In this document: piece by piece, positions 33,691-46,236 of the stretch | Numbering within the stretch: position 1 is the stretch's first letter | Layout: the number at the start of each line of letters is the position of its first letter | Origin: Gliomastix tumulicola | Lineage: Eukaryota > Ascomycota > Sordariomycetes > Hypocreales > Bionectriaceae | Length of the DNA stretch: 64,000 nucleotides | Assembly (NCBI GenBank): GCA_001599755.1 | Contig: BCHX01000001.1 | Coordinates: 6,262,001-6,326,000, forward strand | Reading direction: 5' to 3' | Position numbers and translations under genes: made by a program | Notes under the pieces: generated by a model | Told to the model about the DNA's origin: nothing | Databases searched by the model: none | The model's input: the letters and a program-made list of their open reading frames with translations, nothing else

Positions 33691-35574
33691 GGTGTGTTTG
33701 TGTATGCACATTATGAATGACGATTGGCCTTGCTCATTACTGGCTACCTTGGAATTCCCATGAAGTTTATTTAAACGGCACATTTTAATATGCACGTAAT
33801 CATGGGCGGAGATGGTCGTACATGATATCAATCCAGAGCGAAACACTCAGGATCACGCAGTAGTGTGGCGCAGAATTCAGCCATCCCAAGAGGGGGCTAA
33901 GTCACAGTCAGTGGACGCACTTTTCTGGAGGTTGCAGCCCCCTCGGCAATGAAGTCTAATTACGGAGCGGATGTCGTTGTCAGTGGAGCCCCCTTGCATG
34001 GAAGAAAAAGCCCGTCTAGCAAGGGAGAGAGGGAGCGAATCCCACCGACTCGTTGCGCTGCATTGTTTGTTATGGTTGTTTGTTCTCGGGGCGAGGCAAT
34101 TGGTGGCCCTCGAACAAAAATTTTGTCCTTCTCACATCCCTCGGCCGGAGTGCGCAGGCTTCCCCTCTCGGTGCCTATTTCTTTGTAGGTACGCACGCTT
34201 ACAGCCCCCGTCACGCGCGGTCGCAAAACCAGCAGAGGGCTGCCAGCCTTTACGGCGCCGCCGTCGAGTTGCAGGTGCGGTTTAGGTTCCTCGCGCTGCG
34301 GGTCTGCGAGGGTGGGGACCCACCCGTTTTGCTTCCCTCACGTTCTGCGATCGATGGGCGGGTTGAGGTACTTTCCGCGAGGCAAGAATCTCACGCCTTA
34401 CAGTGTAGCCTGCTCAGGTCCGGCAGATGCGTGGGTACGGCTTTTCCGACAGTGAAGGACAGTCGATGCATTGCTATCAGAGAGGCTGGCTCTATGAGGT
34501 GCTCGCCGTTTGTTGCTCTAATAAACCGCCCAAATTGTCGTTAATTTGAACAGCGTACCTGCTGCGTGCAATAAGCTTTACAGATTCCCGCTGTATCCCA
34601 GTGAGGTTGGCAAACACCAGCTGGCTGGGCGCACACAAACAACCCGAGCCGTCGCCCTGCTCCTCCCAGGCCGCCTCTTCCAAAACACAAGAAGTAACGG
34701 CGGCTCTTGGGCAGCTCATTTGAGTTTTACCCCTCAAATTGAAAGATTCACTTGAATATTATTTTATGACCCCAGACCAGTCGAGTGCCTCAGCTGAATC
34801 TTCTGGGCAAGTGGAAATCTGTCCGGGGTCGGCTGGCAGACAGATTCAGTGGAGTGGGCTCTATTACTGGAAACTGCAATCAGCAGATACCTTGCAGGTG
34901 GTACCTTCCCTGCTTCCCACTTCTCTGAGAGGACTGAGGTACCTCGCTCCTCTGCCCTCCCTCCCGCAAATCCCAAGTCCTCGCTCACCCATTCCCGCCT
35001 CCCGTTTCAATTCAGCATCAGCCTCTCACATTTACTCCCACCACCAGATTCTTTTACATGACTCGGCACTCCTCCTTTGCCCGCCCCTCGATTGACACTC
35101 GACACTCACTTTCTGTCCTTTACTTCCCTCTCTCCTGCGAAGTCAAGGCCCTACAACCATCCGCATACCGGCGAATTTCCGGTGGTCTCGTGTTAGTCCA
35201 TCCTGCTGCGCATCCACCCGACTCTCTTGTGCCTTTTTGCCCTCTCTCTCTCCCTTGGATCTCCTGAGGATAGCATTCTCCTGGGGTTTCCTCAGCGTCG
35301 TTCCTTGACTTTGTTTTTTGCACGTGCAATTTGATATCTCTCCTTTACTAACAACGCATCCCCTCCGCGCAGTCGCGACATCCCGTCCAAGAGAGCCTAT
35401 GATGCGCTTCACGCTCAGCTCCTAGAGTCACCCTCCGAAGAATGTATCTAGACGAACACGAGACAACGCCCGCCACCACACACTGAGCGACTTTCTCCTC
35501 GGCATTCTCGCCGAAGAACCACCTCTCAATAATCGTCTCTCCGTCGCTCGCAACCCCTCGACATCCTTTGCGCC
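33691..35574. other. 1.9 kb upstream region and leader of the KDM5 gene
   Basis: The last 700 bases are strongly pyrimidine-rich with several short upstream ATGs, as in long fungal 5' UTRs of regulatory genes. The upstream half has no supported gene. Only short overlapping frames are seen. Confidence 0.5.
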
Positions 35575-38500
35575 ATGGGCATGGGGTCTGCCTCCAACGC
35601 CGCCAGCGCGACGGTTGTCGGCCATGCCAACAACAATGCGAGCGCGAGAAGTTCGCCCGCCGTCGGGCCCGGCGGCGCGAGCAGCTCGACCCCGAAGCCC
35701 ATATCCAAGATCAATTCGAACGGCTACCACCCCACGAACCCACACACGCCCCTCAGCTCGCTCTTCAGCCTACCGCTGGACCTGACCTCGGTCGAGCGAC
35801 GCAACCAGCCGACGGCGGTCCGCGAGCCGCTGAAGAAGAAGAGCCGCCCGCACGGCATCGAGGAGGCGCCGACGTACCGCCCGACGGAGGAGGATTGGCG
35901 GGATCCCCTCGAGTACATCAAGAAGATCGGGCCCGAAGCCTCGCAGTACGGCATCTGCAAGATCATCCCGCCGGAAGCTTGGAATCCTGATTTTGCCATT
36001 GACACGGAGGTGAGTTGCGGGCTTGGGACGGGTCTCTCGACCTCTTGCTCTCCCGAGGACGAGCCCAGGAGAGGCACATACTGACCGTGATGCAGAAATT
36101 CCACTTCAGAACCCGGAAGCAGGAGCTCAACTCGGTCGAAGGGAGTACGTCAAATCGAACCCCGTTACCCCCTCGCCGTTTTCTTCGCCGAGACTAACCC
36201 GTTTCTCCAGGCACGCGAGCCAATCTTACATATCTAGACGGTCTTTCCAAGTACCACAAGCAGCAGGGGAGCAATCTGCATCGATTGCCCTACGTCGACA
36301 AGAAGCCCCTCGACCTTTACAAGCTCAAGAAGGCTGTCGAGTCCCGAGGTGGATTCGAGAAGGTCTGCAAAGGGAAGAAATGGGCCGAGATTGGCCGAGA
36401 CTTGGGCTACAGCGGCAAGATCATGTCGTCGCTCTCGACATCCCTCAAAAACTCGTTCCAGAAATGGCTTTGGCCATACGAGGAGTACCTGCGAGTCGCC
36501 AAGCCCGGCGTTCACCAGCAATTAGAGGCTGAGTACGGCGGTCCTCTCACTCCAAGCCCGGCGGTTACGCCGATGCGGAGGTCCAACGCCAACACGCCCA
36601 TGAGCTTGACGACGGACTCGCCGGCTCGGCAGGCGTCTGACGTGCTCCAGTCTACAGTGAATGGCGTCAAGAGGGAACTAGAACGGGACGTCGCAATGAC
36701 GGACGCGCCGCCTATAATACAGCCGACATCTGGTTTCACTGCGGTCAACACCGGCGGATTCACTGCCGTGAACAGCAACGCGAACTCCAACCGACCAACT
36801 CCCGACGTAAAGCGAGCAGAGAGTCCGGCCGGTGGTCTCGGAGCAGCTGCGATAGTGAAGCGAAAGCTGAGCACCGAGAGCTCGTCCGACTCCAGTAAAA
36901 AGGAGAAGGAGAAGGAGAATGGGATCGATTTGAATGCCGACATCAACCGACGCAGCAAGCGCCTCAAGAAAGGTAAGGGACACGGCTAATTCTTATAGTC
37001 GATGGTTACTAACAGATCACTATAGACCCTGTTCCTACTGTCGCTGGGTCACACATGTCTCAATTCCGCCCGACAGCGCCCCGAATTCCCCGTGATGATG
37101 ATGGGGCACCGGCCGAAGAGGTAGTTATTCACTTGTATCAGTCTTTTTTCCACCGGATTTTGTCGCTGACAGGCTTGTAGAAATGCACCAACTGCGGCAG
37201 GGGCGAAGAGACTGATCCGCTATTGCTATGCGAGTCATGCGGCCACGCATATCATGGTCAATGCCTCGACCCTCCGGCACAGCGCAAATCGGACGCCGAG
37301 TGGAATTGTCCTCGATGCCTCGTTGGAGACGGACAGTTCGGATTTGAGGAAGGAGGTCTATACTCCTTAAAGCAATTCCAGCAAAAGGCAAACGACTTCA
37401 AGCAAGGCTACTTCGAGAAGAAGATGCCTTTTGATCACAACCTCAACTGCCACCGTCCCGTCACTGAGGAAGACGTTGAGGCTGAGTTCTGGCGGCTGGT
37501 GGCTGATCTGGAGGAGACTGTTGAGGTCGAGTACGGTGCTGACATTCACTGCACCACCCACGGATCTGGATTCCCGACTCTGGAAAAGCACCCCAACAGC
37601 GCCTACTCAGCCGACCCGTGGAATCTCAACGTTCTCCCTTTCCACCCCGACAGTCTCTTCAGGCATATCAAGTCCGACATCTCGGGTATGACAGTTCCGT
37701 GGGTATACGTCGGCATGATCTTCTCGACGTTCTGCTGGCATAATGAGGACCACTATGCCTACTCGGCTAACTATCAGCACCTTGGAGCGACGAAGACGTG
37801 GTATGGCATCCCAGGCGAGGACGCTGAGAAATTCGAGGCGGCCATGAGGGAAGCTGTTCCCGAGTTGTTCGAGACCCAGCCGGATCTTCTGTTCCAGCTT
37901 GTCACCCTCCTCACCCCTGAGCAGCTCAAGAAGGCAGGTGTTCGCGTATATGCGGTGGACCAGCGCGCCGGACAATTCGTCATAACCTTCCCTCAAGCGT
38001 ACCACGCAGGTTTCAACCACGGTTTCAACTTCAACGAAGCCGTCAACTTCGCGCCTAGTGATTGGGAGCCTTTCGGTCTCGATGGAGTCAAGCGACTACA
38101 GCTCTTCCGGCGACAGCCTTGTTTCTCACATGACGAGCTCCTGTGGACTGCGGCCGAAGGCAGCACAGGTGCTGGCCTGACCATCCAAACAGCCAAATGG
38201 CTAGCCAGCGCAATAGAAGCCGTGTGCCGGCGCGAACTGACCGAACGGGAAGACTTCATCTCGAAACACGTCGAGCTCTCGCCCCATCACTGCCGAGCCC
38301 GTGGGGGTGAGGACCAATGCGCCCTCGCCTTTGAGATTGTCGACGAGGACGTCCACGACGAAGAGGAGCAGTGCTGCTCACACTGTAAGGGATTCGCCTA
38401 TTTCTCCCGATTCAAGTGCTTGCGTTCAGGCAAGGTCACGTGTATCCTTCACGCGGGCCTCCACGCATGCTGTGACCAGACCGAGGAGCAGAGGTTCATG

Positions 38501-41004
38501 GGAGGGGAGCACATGTTGATATTCCGAAAGCCCCAGGATGTTATGGATTCAACATGCCGCAAGGTCCTGGAAAAGGCCCAGACGCCCGAGGCTTGGGAGG
38601 AAAAGTACGACAAGCTCCTCGAGGAGGAAACGAACCCGTCACTCAAATCACTGCGCGCGCTGCTCCACGAAGGCGAGAAAATTCCCTATGAACTTGTTTC
38701 GCTTCCCGTCCTCAAGCAATTTGTCGACCGGTGCAATGATTGGGTGGACGACGCCACTAACTACATTGTCCGCAAACAGCAGAATCGGCGGAAAAGCGAC
38801 AAAGTGTGGCAGAGCACCGGCCGAAAGTCGGCAGGGAAACCAGCAGACGACAAGGAACGCGATTCTCGCAGCGTCGAAAACATTCACAAGCTTCTGCGCG
38901 ATGCTGAGCAGATCGGCTTTGACTGCCCCGAGATCGGGCAGCTCAAGGAGCGCGCCAATTCAGTGACCGATTTTCAGAGAAGAGCTCGCAGGGCCATCGA
39001 CAACTCCCCCGAGGTCACTGTGGAAATGGTTGAAGAGCTTCTAGAGGAGGGCCGCGGGTTTTTCGTTGACATCCCCGAGCTCGATTTGTTGTCTCGTGAC
39101 CTGGACAAGAAGCGGTGGAATACTAGAGCAAGGGCGTGCCGAGGAATCTTCATGTCCTATAAGGAAGTTGAAGACCTGACCGAAGAGGGAAAGCGACTCG
39201 GGATTCCTGCCTACAACGACCATTACGCTTACTACCGAGAGCAACTACTTGCGGGAGAGGCATGGGAGATGAAGGCAAAGGAACTGATGAATGCCGACTT
39301 TGTCCACTACCAGCAGCTCGAAGCCTTGGCAGCACAGGTCCAAGCAAACGCTCTCCCCGTCTCCCAAGACACACTCGCTGCTATTGATCAGATCCTGCAG
39401 AAGCAGAGGGAGGCTCATCGCCAAATCGTCGACCTCACGAACCGGAGCCAGGATCCAGATATCACCAAGAGGCCCAAGTATTACGAGGTTACCGAGATCT
39501 GTAAGAAGCTCGAGGAACTCAACTCCAAGCCTAATGGCACCATTGATCTCGAGAATGAGAGAAAGCGTCACGAGGATTGGATGCGGAAGGGCAAGAAACT
39601 CTTTGGAAAGTCCAACGCACCCTTGCATATTCTCAAGAGTCATCTAGAGTACGTGGTCGAGCGGAACGGGGAGTGCTTCGATATAGAGCACGACACTCCC
39701 CGCGTGCCGGGCGAGCCGGTGTCGCGGGAGGCGACGCCTGAGGATGGTCAGGAGCGTCCGTCTGACGGGAAGTCGCGGCAGGTCTTTTGCATCTGCAGAA
39801 GGGTCGAGATGGGAATGATGATCGAGTGCGAACTGTGCCACGAATGGTAAGATTGACAAAGGTTGAAAGCGCCTACGACAAATGGCATGCTAACAAGTCT
39901 CACAGGTATCATTATAAGTGCCTCAAAATCGCGCGAGGCAAAGTCAAGGAGGACGACAAATACACATGTCCGATCTGCGACTGGCGGATGAAGATCCCGC
40001 GAGATGCCTCGCGGCCCAAACTAGAGGATCTGATTGCTCTTGTAGACGAGATCCCTTCCCTGCCTTTTCAGCCTGAAGAAGAAGAGCCACTCCGCGCGAT
40101 CATCAACAATGCTCAAACATTCCGGGATCACATCGCACACCTCTGCAACCCTCTCATGTCTGCCGAGGCGCATGCCGAAACTATGCGATTCTACCTGCGA
40201 AAGATCGAGGGCGCTGAAGTCTTACTTGCATTTGAGACGAACTTCTTCCGACAAGAGCTTCACAAATGGTGTCCGGTGGCGCCGAACCCGCCTCCGTTCC
40301 TGGAAGTGTCGCTCAGCACACGAAAGCCCCGGCCCACCAAACTCCAGAAGATGCTTGCAGAGTACGGTGTCGATAATCCCGACGACCTGCCCGAGCACGC
40401 GAAGGGGAAGGCCAACAGTCTTCGTCGGAAAGCGATACATGCGGAAACGGCTGCTCACTATGCGGCCCAAAACCTGGGTCATTACCCCGGCTATCGCCCT
40501 TATATGAATCACGAGGTGAATCACGAGCAAGCTAATTACCAACGCGATGCCACCTCGCTAGCTGGTCCATCCGGCCACCATCCCGATGGCATGCCCAAGA
40601 CTGGACCGATGGGCGTTGATAGCGATAACGGCCTGGATCCCCCCTTTCTAGGGGGCGGAGGTCCGCAGCTCCACGTCGGAAACTCGATCCAGTCTTTGGA
40701 GGATCGTCTCCTGCACGGCGACTTCGATGATCTCGACCTCCAGAGTGAGGAAGGCAAGAGTAAGGCTCTCGAGATACTCAGTCGCACAGAGAAGGGGAAG
40801 CTCCAGGCAGAGCGGATCTGGGGCCCCAAGGTGTGGGATACCAGACACGCCTCGGTCAGCGACGGAGCGGCGCCCTTGCCCATGGACATCGATCCTATGA
40901 TGAGGCAGGACGATGGCACTGTCGACCAGATGTTCAAAGAGATGACGAATCAAGAAGACGACGAGGAGGTGAAGGGGAAAGAGGCGGCTCCCGCAAGCTC
41001 ATAG
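35575..41004 (+). CDS. KDM5: KDM5/JARID1-type histone H3K4 demethylase
   Basis: Six exons (35575-36009, 36096-36144, 36211-36972, 37026-37120, 37181-39846, 39906-41004) give 1701 residues. The domains in order are: JmjN (about 98-145, with YRPTEEDWRDPLEYIKKI); ARID (about 165-260, with GGFEKVCKGKKWAEIGRDLG); PHD1 (448-497, CTNCGRGEE...CPRCL); JmjC (about 590-740); C5HC2 zinc finger (CSHCKGFAYFSRFKCLRSGK); PLU-1-type helical region; and PHD2 (about 1315-1367, CICRRVEMGMMIECELCHEW). The Fe(II) ligands appear intact as His634, Glu636 (CWHNEDH) and His722 (YHAGFNHGFN), so activity is expected. The family removes di- and trimethyl marks from H3K4 in the nucleus. A basic segment with RRSKRLKKGK near residue 407 may be a nuclear signal. 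The fourth intron junction and the intron splitting PHD2 were fixed by frame. Confidence 0.95.
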
Positions 41005-41966
41005 CTTTGCCGAGCCTAATTTGAAAGTTGCGCGGAGTTTGGGAAGAATCACAGCATACACTAACTGGGCGATGTATTAATCGCAGTCCATTCGCTGGAC
41101 CGGGTTGGCGTTTGACTGGTAATATGCTCGACGGGTGGAGGGTGTGGCGTTTCGATCATTTCTTATTCTTCTTTGGCGCATTTGTACGATGCTATCGGGA
41201 CTCAGAGCGAGGGTGAGCAGGAGTCAGCAACCCTCTACTAGAGCTTATTTGGGGCAGAAGGGATTCAGGGGAACGGGGTGCATTTTCTTTCCAGACAACT
41301 AAAAAGTGATATGGGCGGATGAAATATTTCATCGGGATGGGCCACGGGAGTTGCTTGGCTTTTACGCGTTAAATGTAAACTATTTGGCAGATGATAGACT
41401 TGATCGTCTTTGTTGTTTCTATTACAGTAACGAACCGGTTAGCTAAACTTGAGATCATGCTTCGATTTTTGATAAATGGTGATGGAAGTCCTGTAATGAC
41501 ACCGATGACTCAGTAGCCTGTCTACAGGTAGAACTTTAGCAAATCCTACTACAGTATTTTGCCATGTAGGGAAAATTCATCAAATCATCATAGACGTGAG
41601 TTTCTGTTTATTTCAAAGGGCTGTAGGGTACGTCCGTGGAGTCTTCGTTGAATGAGGTGTGCGCTGAGGTGACAGTTCTGCGCACGGACCCACCCTTATC
41701 TTATCAATGCCGTGTGCCATTCAACTCGAGGCCCTTCCCTGGAGTAACTTCACGCTCTGACCTGCCAACTTATTTCTTCATTTCGACACCCGCGAATATC
41801 CTCCATCCACGACTTGATCACGCGACTCAAGGAACGATATCCTTTATAGCTTGTGGCCTTTGGCGAGATCGCGGCTCCATCTCGACACGCGAAGCTTAGC
41901 GATCCTCTCCGTATCCCGAACGCGAGCCACCTAAGCCCGACCGACACCGTCCCCCTCCCATCAACA
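41005..41966. other. Intergenic between KDM5 and TAF11
   Basis: AT-richer than its surroundings in the first 600 bases (KDM5 3' UTR and spacer), then CT-rich TAF11 leader. No gene is supported. Confidence 0.5.
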
Positions 41967-43053
41967 ATGGCCTCCCCCCAAAACATCGGCTCGCCCTCGG
42001 GTATCTCCTCCCCGGGCCCGACGCCGACGCCGACGCCGGCGCCCCTCCCGACCAAGAAGCGCTCCTCGACGCTCGACGTCAACGCGCCCAACAAGCGCCG
42101 CAAGGCCTCCAACAACTCGGCCGCGCCCACGCACCCGCTGCGCCAGACGTCCTTCCCGCCTCCGGAATCCGCCCACTCGCCGTTCCCGCGCTCCCCCTCG
42201 GTCGACGCCATGTCCCACGTCAGCGGCAGCGCGGTCAGCGGGCGCACGGCCGACGGCAAGCCCAAGAAGAAGCGCGGGCGGAAGCCCAAGAACGCGCAGG
42301 CGCTAGCCGATGCTGCTGCCGCTGCCGCTGCGGGCGACGACGGGCGAGAGAAGACGCCGAGTCTGCTGGGCGGTCGGGCACCCAGCGGCGCGTTTGGCGG
42401 GGATAAGAATCATGGCGGCGGCGGCGGTGGCGAAGAAGAAGAGGAGGCGGATGCGGAGATGGCGGTCGAGGAGGCTGAGACGCCGACCAAGGAGCAGGAG
42501 CAGGAGGAGCTGCGGATGCGGGCGATGCTGTACCAGGCGCTGGATAGTAAGCAGAAGAGTCAGTATGAGGTGTGGAGAGGGTCGAGCATCAAGGAGGCGA
42601 ACGTGAAGAGGGTGAGTTATCTCAACAACAACTGGCATAACTATAACTTGCAGACATGACGTGTGCTGACTAGGTTGTTCCGATTTTTAGGTTGTCAACG
42701 CGACCGTTTCCCAGTCGGTGCAGGGGCAGATCAGCTCCTCTGTTCGAGCCGTTACGAAGGTGTTCGCCGGAGAGCTCATCGAGCTCGCGCGACAGGTGCA
42801 GACGGAGTACGTCCTCGCGGGCGAGAAGCAGACGGACCTCCCCGAGCCAGCGCCCGGCACCGAAGCCGTGGATGGAGCAGACGAGACGGAGAGGAGGGGC
42901 CCGCTGCGGCCGGAGCATCTGCGCGAGGCCTGGAGACGGTATCAGAGGAGTGGCGAGGGACGAGGGGTTGGGACACAGCAGCTGTGGCATGCGCAGCAGG
43001 GGGATGGCGTGGACAGGTTCTCTACGCGGACGGGGAAGCGGCTGTTCAGGTGA
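41967..43053 (+). CDS. TAF11: TAF11, TFIID subunit
   Basis: Two exons (41967-42611 and 42691-43053; donor GTGAGT, acceptor TTTAG) give 335 residues. The N-terminal 190 residues are disordered: Pro-Thr repeats, a basic KKKRGRKPKN segment, a poly-Ala run, poly-Gly, then a poly-Glu run. The C-terminal histone fold of the TAFII28 family starts about residue 188 (YQALDSKQKSQYEVWRGSSI) and crosses the intron into VVNATVSQSVQGQ and AGELIELARQVQTE. It ends with LRPEHLREAWRRY. TAF11 pairs with TAF13 in TFIID. An upstream frame is open to 41853, but the ATG at 41967 (acaATGG) gives the sensible N-terminus. Confidence 0.93.
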
Positions 43054-43286
43054 GGTGATCTCACTCTATCTCGCGGAAGCAGGGTTTGGAGTCCTTTTCT
43101 TTTCACTTCTCCCCGAACCTCTCTTTAGACACAGGCTTGGTTTTGCCCCTTATATACATCATGATACCCCCTAGACTTTGGGCAGTGTGTCATACACCCC
43201 AAGGACGCTCTTAATCTCACTATAAGTGGACGCTGTCATGACCGGCAACCGCTCACTTAAATGACTACTATTCTATTTCCTGCTCC

Positions 43287-44117
43287 TCACTCCCTTCCCT
43301 CCGCCCACTTGTCCGCCCACTTCACCACAATAGCCGTCGTCTCGTCCTTGTGCGTCAAGAACGGCGAGTGCCCAGAGCCCTCGATATCCTCCAACACCCA
43401 CTTCACCAACCCGCTGCTCGCGCCGTGGAAGATATCCTGCAGCGCGAGCGCAACGGCCTTGTCCTGGTGACACCGCACATACACGCACCTGCCCTCGAAC
43501 GCGGGCTCGGCATACGCCTGCGCGGGACTCGGCGTGTTGAAGACAGTGTACGAGTGGTGCTTCAGCTCCGCCAGCGCGACGGCCCGCTCCTCGCTGTCGG
43601 CGGGCAGCTGCTCGTAGAAGACGGATACGGGATCGGGGACGGTGATGCGCGTGCAGGCGTCGTCGGGGCTTGTCCAGGGCTGCAGCTCGTCGCGGTGGGT
43701 GATCATGCTCCGGCCTTCGAAGCCGACGATGGCGCAGAGGTAGATGAGGCCGAGGACGGAATGTTTCCTGCCGCCGCCGCCGCCGCCGCCTTCGGCTTCG
43801 GCTTTGTTGCGGTCTGCGGGACCCAGGCCGTGGGCTGCGGCGCCGCCGACGACACCGCCGTAGGAGTGCAGGAGGAGGACGACGTCGTTGGTCTCGAGGG
43901 CCGGCAGGACGATGTGCTCGCGGGCAAAGGCCACGTCCGAGGCGAGGGTGTGCGAGTCTGCCGGGGCGGCCTCGTCGGACGGGTTCGGGGAGATGACGGA
44001 GGGGAGCTTCCCGGAGGCGGTTGGGAAGCCGAGGGATTCGAGGCGGCGGAGGAAGGGGAGGTAGGGGGTTGGCGTGTGCCAGGCACCCGGGATGAGGACG
44101 ATGGTTGGCTTGGGCAT
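43287..44117 (-). CDS. Alpha/beta hydrolase, small-ester hydrolase-like
   Basis: One exon, 276 residues from the ATG at 44117. The frame is open further upstream, but the TATA box at 44233-44239 excludes that part from the message. The fold begins PTIVLIPGAWHTPTPY, with the oxyanion loop. The nucleophile elbow is LLHSYGG, with Ser as nucleophile and Leu-His in place of the usual Gly-His. The catalytic His lies in GSGHSPFLTH near the C-terminus. An eight-Gly run (AEAEGGGGGGGG) extends a surface loop after the elbow. Members of this fungal group are annotated as esterases of the salicylate-esterase-like type, but the substrate cannot be inferred. It ends tail to tail with TAF11, about 230 bp away. 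Confidence 0.88.
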   Translation of the reverse strand: MPKPTIVLIPGAWHTPTPYLPFLRRLESLGFPTASGKLPSVISPNPSDEAAPADSHTLASDVAFAREHIVLPALETNDVVLLLHSYGGVVGGAAAHGLGPADRNKAEAEGGGGGGGRKHSVLGLIYLCAIVGFEGRSMITHRDELQPWTSPDDACTRITVPDPVSVFYEQLPADSEERAVALAELKHHSYTVFNTPSPAQAYAEPAFEGRCVYVRCHQDKAVALALQDIFHGASSGLVKWVLEDIEGSGHSPFLTHKDETTAIVVKWADKWAEGRE

Positions 44118-44944
44118 TGTGAGGGTATATACCTGGGGTGGCCTGCTTTGGGGAAGAGTGAGATTGAGAGTGAGGGAGGGAGGTGAGTGAGTGAGCGGCC
44201 TTGATCTGTGGCTGTCTTCTGAGGGCTTGGGATTATATAGTGGCCTGAGCAGGAGGATTCGATAGTCGTCAGCGGCAGGGATGATAGCTAGTGGACGGAT
44301 GCATGGCTGGAGCACAGCGCCAATGGCACCGCTGGGATCATGAGTCGGGGCCCATGAGGCTATCTCGAGGACTCGCTGTCCTGCATGAAGGGCAAGGGTC
44401 CGGGTCTATCCTAGCCGCTATCGAGGAGCGTCATCTCCACCAGATGGTCTTGTATGGCGGCGCACTCGATATCCCTGTTGAGAATAGCACCGAAGTTCCT
44501 CTTCTGGCGTCGAGATCACTGGCATTGTTGCTTCGGATGCGGGAGCTGAGTAGAGCAGATGATGGATTTTCATTGTAGAGCCTCATGCTCGTCTATCTGA
44601 TCATTGGGGAAGCTTCCATTTATTTGATGTCACCCAACATGCAAGACATTGCCCAACGTGGTAATCGAGGTGCTGGTGTTGGAGAGCGGGGGAGGGGTTC
44701 AGTACGGACGGACGCCTTACAGGGCTCACAGCGGAGTGGACTCAGCGGCCTGCTGCAGTCAGCGACAAGGAGCCTCCCTGGCCTGGGTCTTACCTAAGCA
44801 AGCAGTTGAATAAATACTTGCATCACATCCGCACCCAAACTGTATGGTTCTACAGCTCAAGTATTTAGTCGACCTTGTGCTAAGGCAGCACCAGCATCAC
44901 CATCCTCCACCCAGCTTCATTCATCCCGTCTCACCTCATCTCAC
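44118..44944. other. Hydrolase promoter and ACR3 3' region
   Basis: Contains the hydrolase promoter with its TATA box and the 3' UTR of ACR3. Several short frames, none supported. Confidence 0.5.
44233..44239 (-). promoter_or_regulatory. TATA box of the alpha/beta hydrolase gene
   Basis: TATATAA on the minus strand, about 116 nt upstream of the chosen ATG. Confidence 0.5.
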
Positions 44945-46236
44945 TCACCGCTTCCACCCCCATCTCGCCCCCATCCACCGCACCACATACACCAGTCCGA
45001 CCAGCACTGGCACCTCGATCAGCGGCCCGACCGTCGCCGCCAGCGCCTCCTCGCTCTCGGCCCCAAACGTCGCCACGGCCACGGCGATCGCCAGCTCGAA
45101 GTTGTTGCTCGCCGCCGTGAAGCTCTGCGTGCAGCCGAGCCTGTACCCGAAGCCGCAGCGCCGCGTCAGCCACAGCGTCGCGAAGAAGACGGCGAGGAAG
45201 TACACCGTCAGCGGGGCCGCGACGCGGACGACGGACACGATCTGCCTCACGACGTTGCGCCCCTGCGCCGCGAAGAGGACGATGATGGTGTAGAGCAGGC
45301 CGAGGAGCGACCAGGGGGAGAGCCATCTGAGGAAGACGCGGTTGTACCAGTCTGCGCCGGCGGTGCGGAGGAGCGCGAGGCGCGTGAGGATGGCGGCGCC
45401 GAGCGGGATGCCGAGGAAGACGGCTACGCTGGTGGCGACGACAGCGTAGGACGGGCTTCTGGTGTTATTGTTGCCGTTTCCGTTGCCGCTGATGATGTTG
45501 ATGAAGAGGATGGCGAGGGGCGCGAAGAGGACCATCTGCAGGACCGAGTTGACGGCGACGAGGATGGCGCAGTACTCGTTGTCGCCCCCTGCGAGCGCGT
45601 TCCAGATGAGGACCATGGCGATGCAGCGGCCGAGGCCGACGAGGATGAGGCCTGTGCGGAGGGACGGCTCGTCGGGGAGGAAGGCCCACGCTAGGCCGAG
45701 CTGGACGGTTGTTAGCGAGTGAATGCGTTGAGAATGGACGCAGGACTGACCATAAGGAACGGGGCGATGATCCAGTTCACAAAGATGCTGAAAGCGAGCT
45801 GGATCCAGAGGGCCCTCTGCTGCAGGAGGCGGTGCAGGATCTCGTACCGGACCTTGCACAGGATGGGATACATCATGACCAGGAGCCCGACAGCTGGGTC
45901 CCAAAGGTTAGTATTGTGGTTGGTAGGTATAGCGAGGTTGACAAGTAGCCTACCTATGGGCACCGACACGCCGACGAATTTCCCCTTTTGCAGGGCCTCG
46001 GCGGTGTTGGGGACGAAGTTGCCGAGGAGGATGCCGATGGCCATGGAGAGGAAGATCCAGACGAAGAGATATCTGTCGAGCCAGCCGAGGGCCTTGAAGG
46101 CGGATGCATTCTCGTCGGTGGTCTGTTCCTCTGCTCCAGTGGCGGCGTCAGCATCAGCATGACCTTGCTGACTGTGTTGCTTCTCTGCATCATGGGCATG
46201 CATCTCTGTCTCGCTTGGCATCTTGGACTCGATCAT
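44945..46236 (-). CDS. ACR3: ACR3 arsenite efflux permease
   Basis: Three exons (46236-45954, 45893-45751, 45700-44945) give 393 residues. A second in-frame ATG at 46221 would give 388, and I cannot decide between them. The N-terminal 45 residues are hydrophilic (HAHDAEKQHSQQGH). About ten membrane segments follow, starting ALGWLDRYLFVWIFLSMAIG. The ACR3 signature in segment 4 is present: VGLGRCIAMVLIWNALAGGD, with the Cys needed for arsenite transport. Segment 9 has NNFELAIAVAVATFG. The family exports As(III) (and Sb(III) in some members) over the plasma membrane, driven by the proton gradient. Introns show GTAGGC/CAG and GTCAGT/CAG. There is no arsenate reductase beside it. It is divergent from a SurE-type phosphatase gene. 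Confidence 0.94.
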
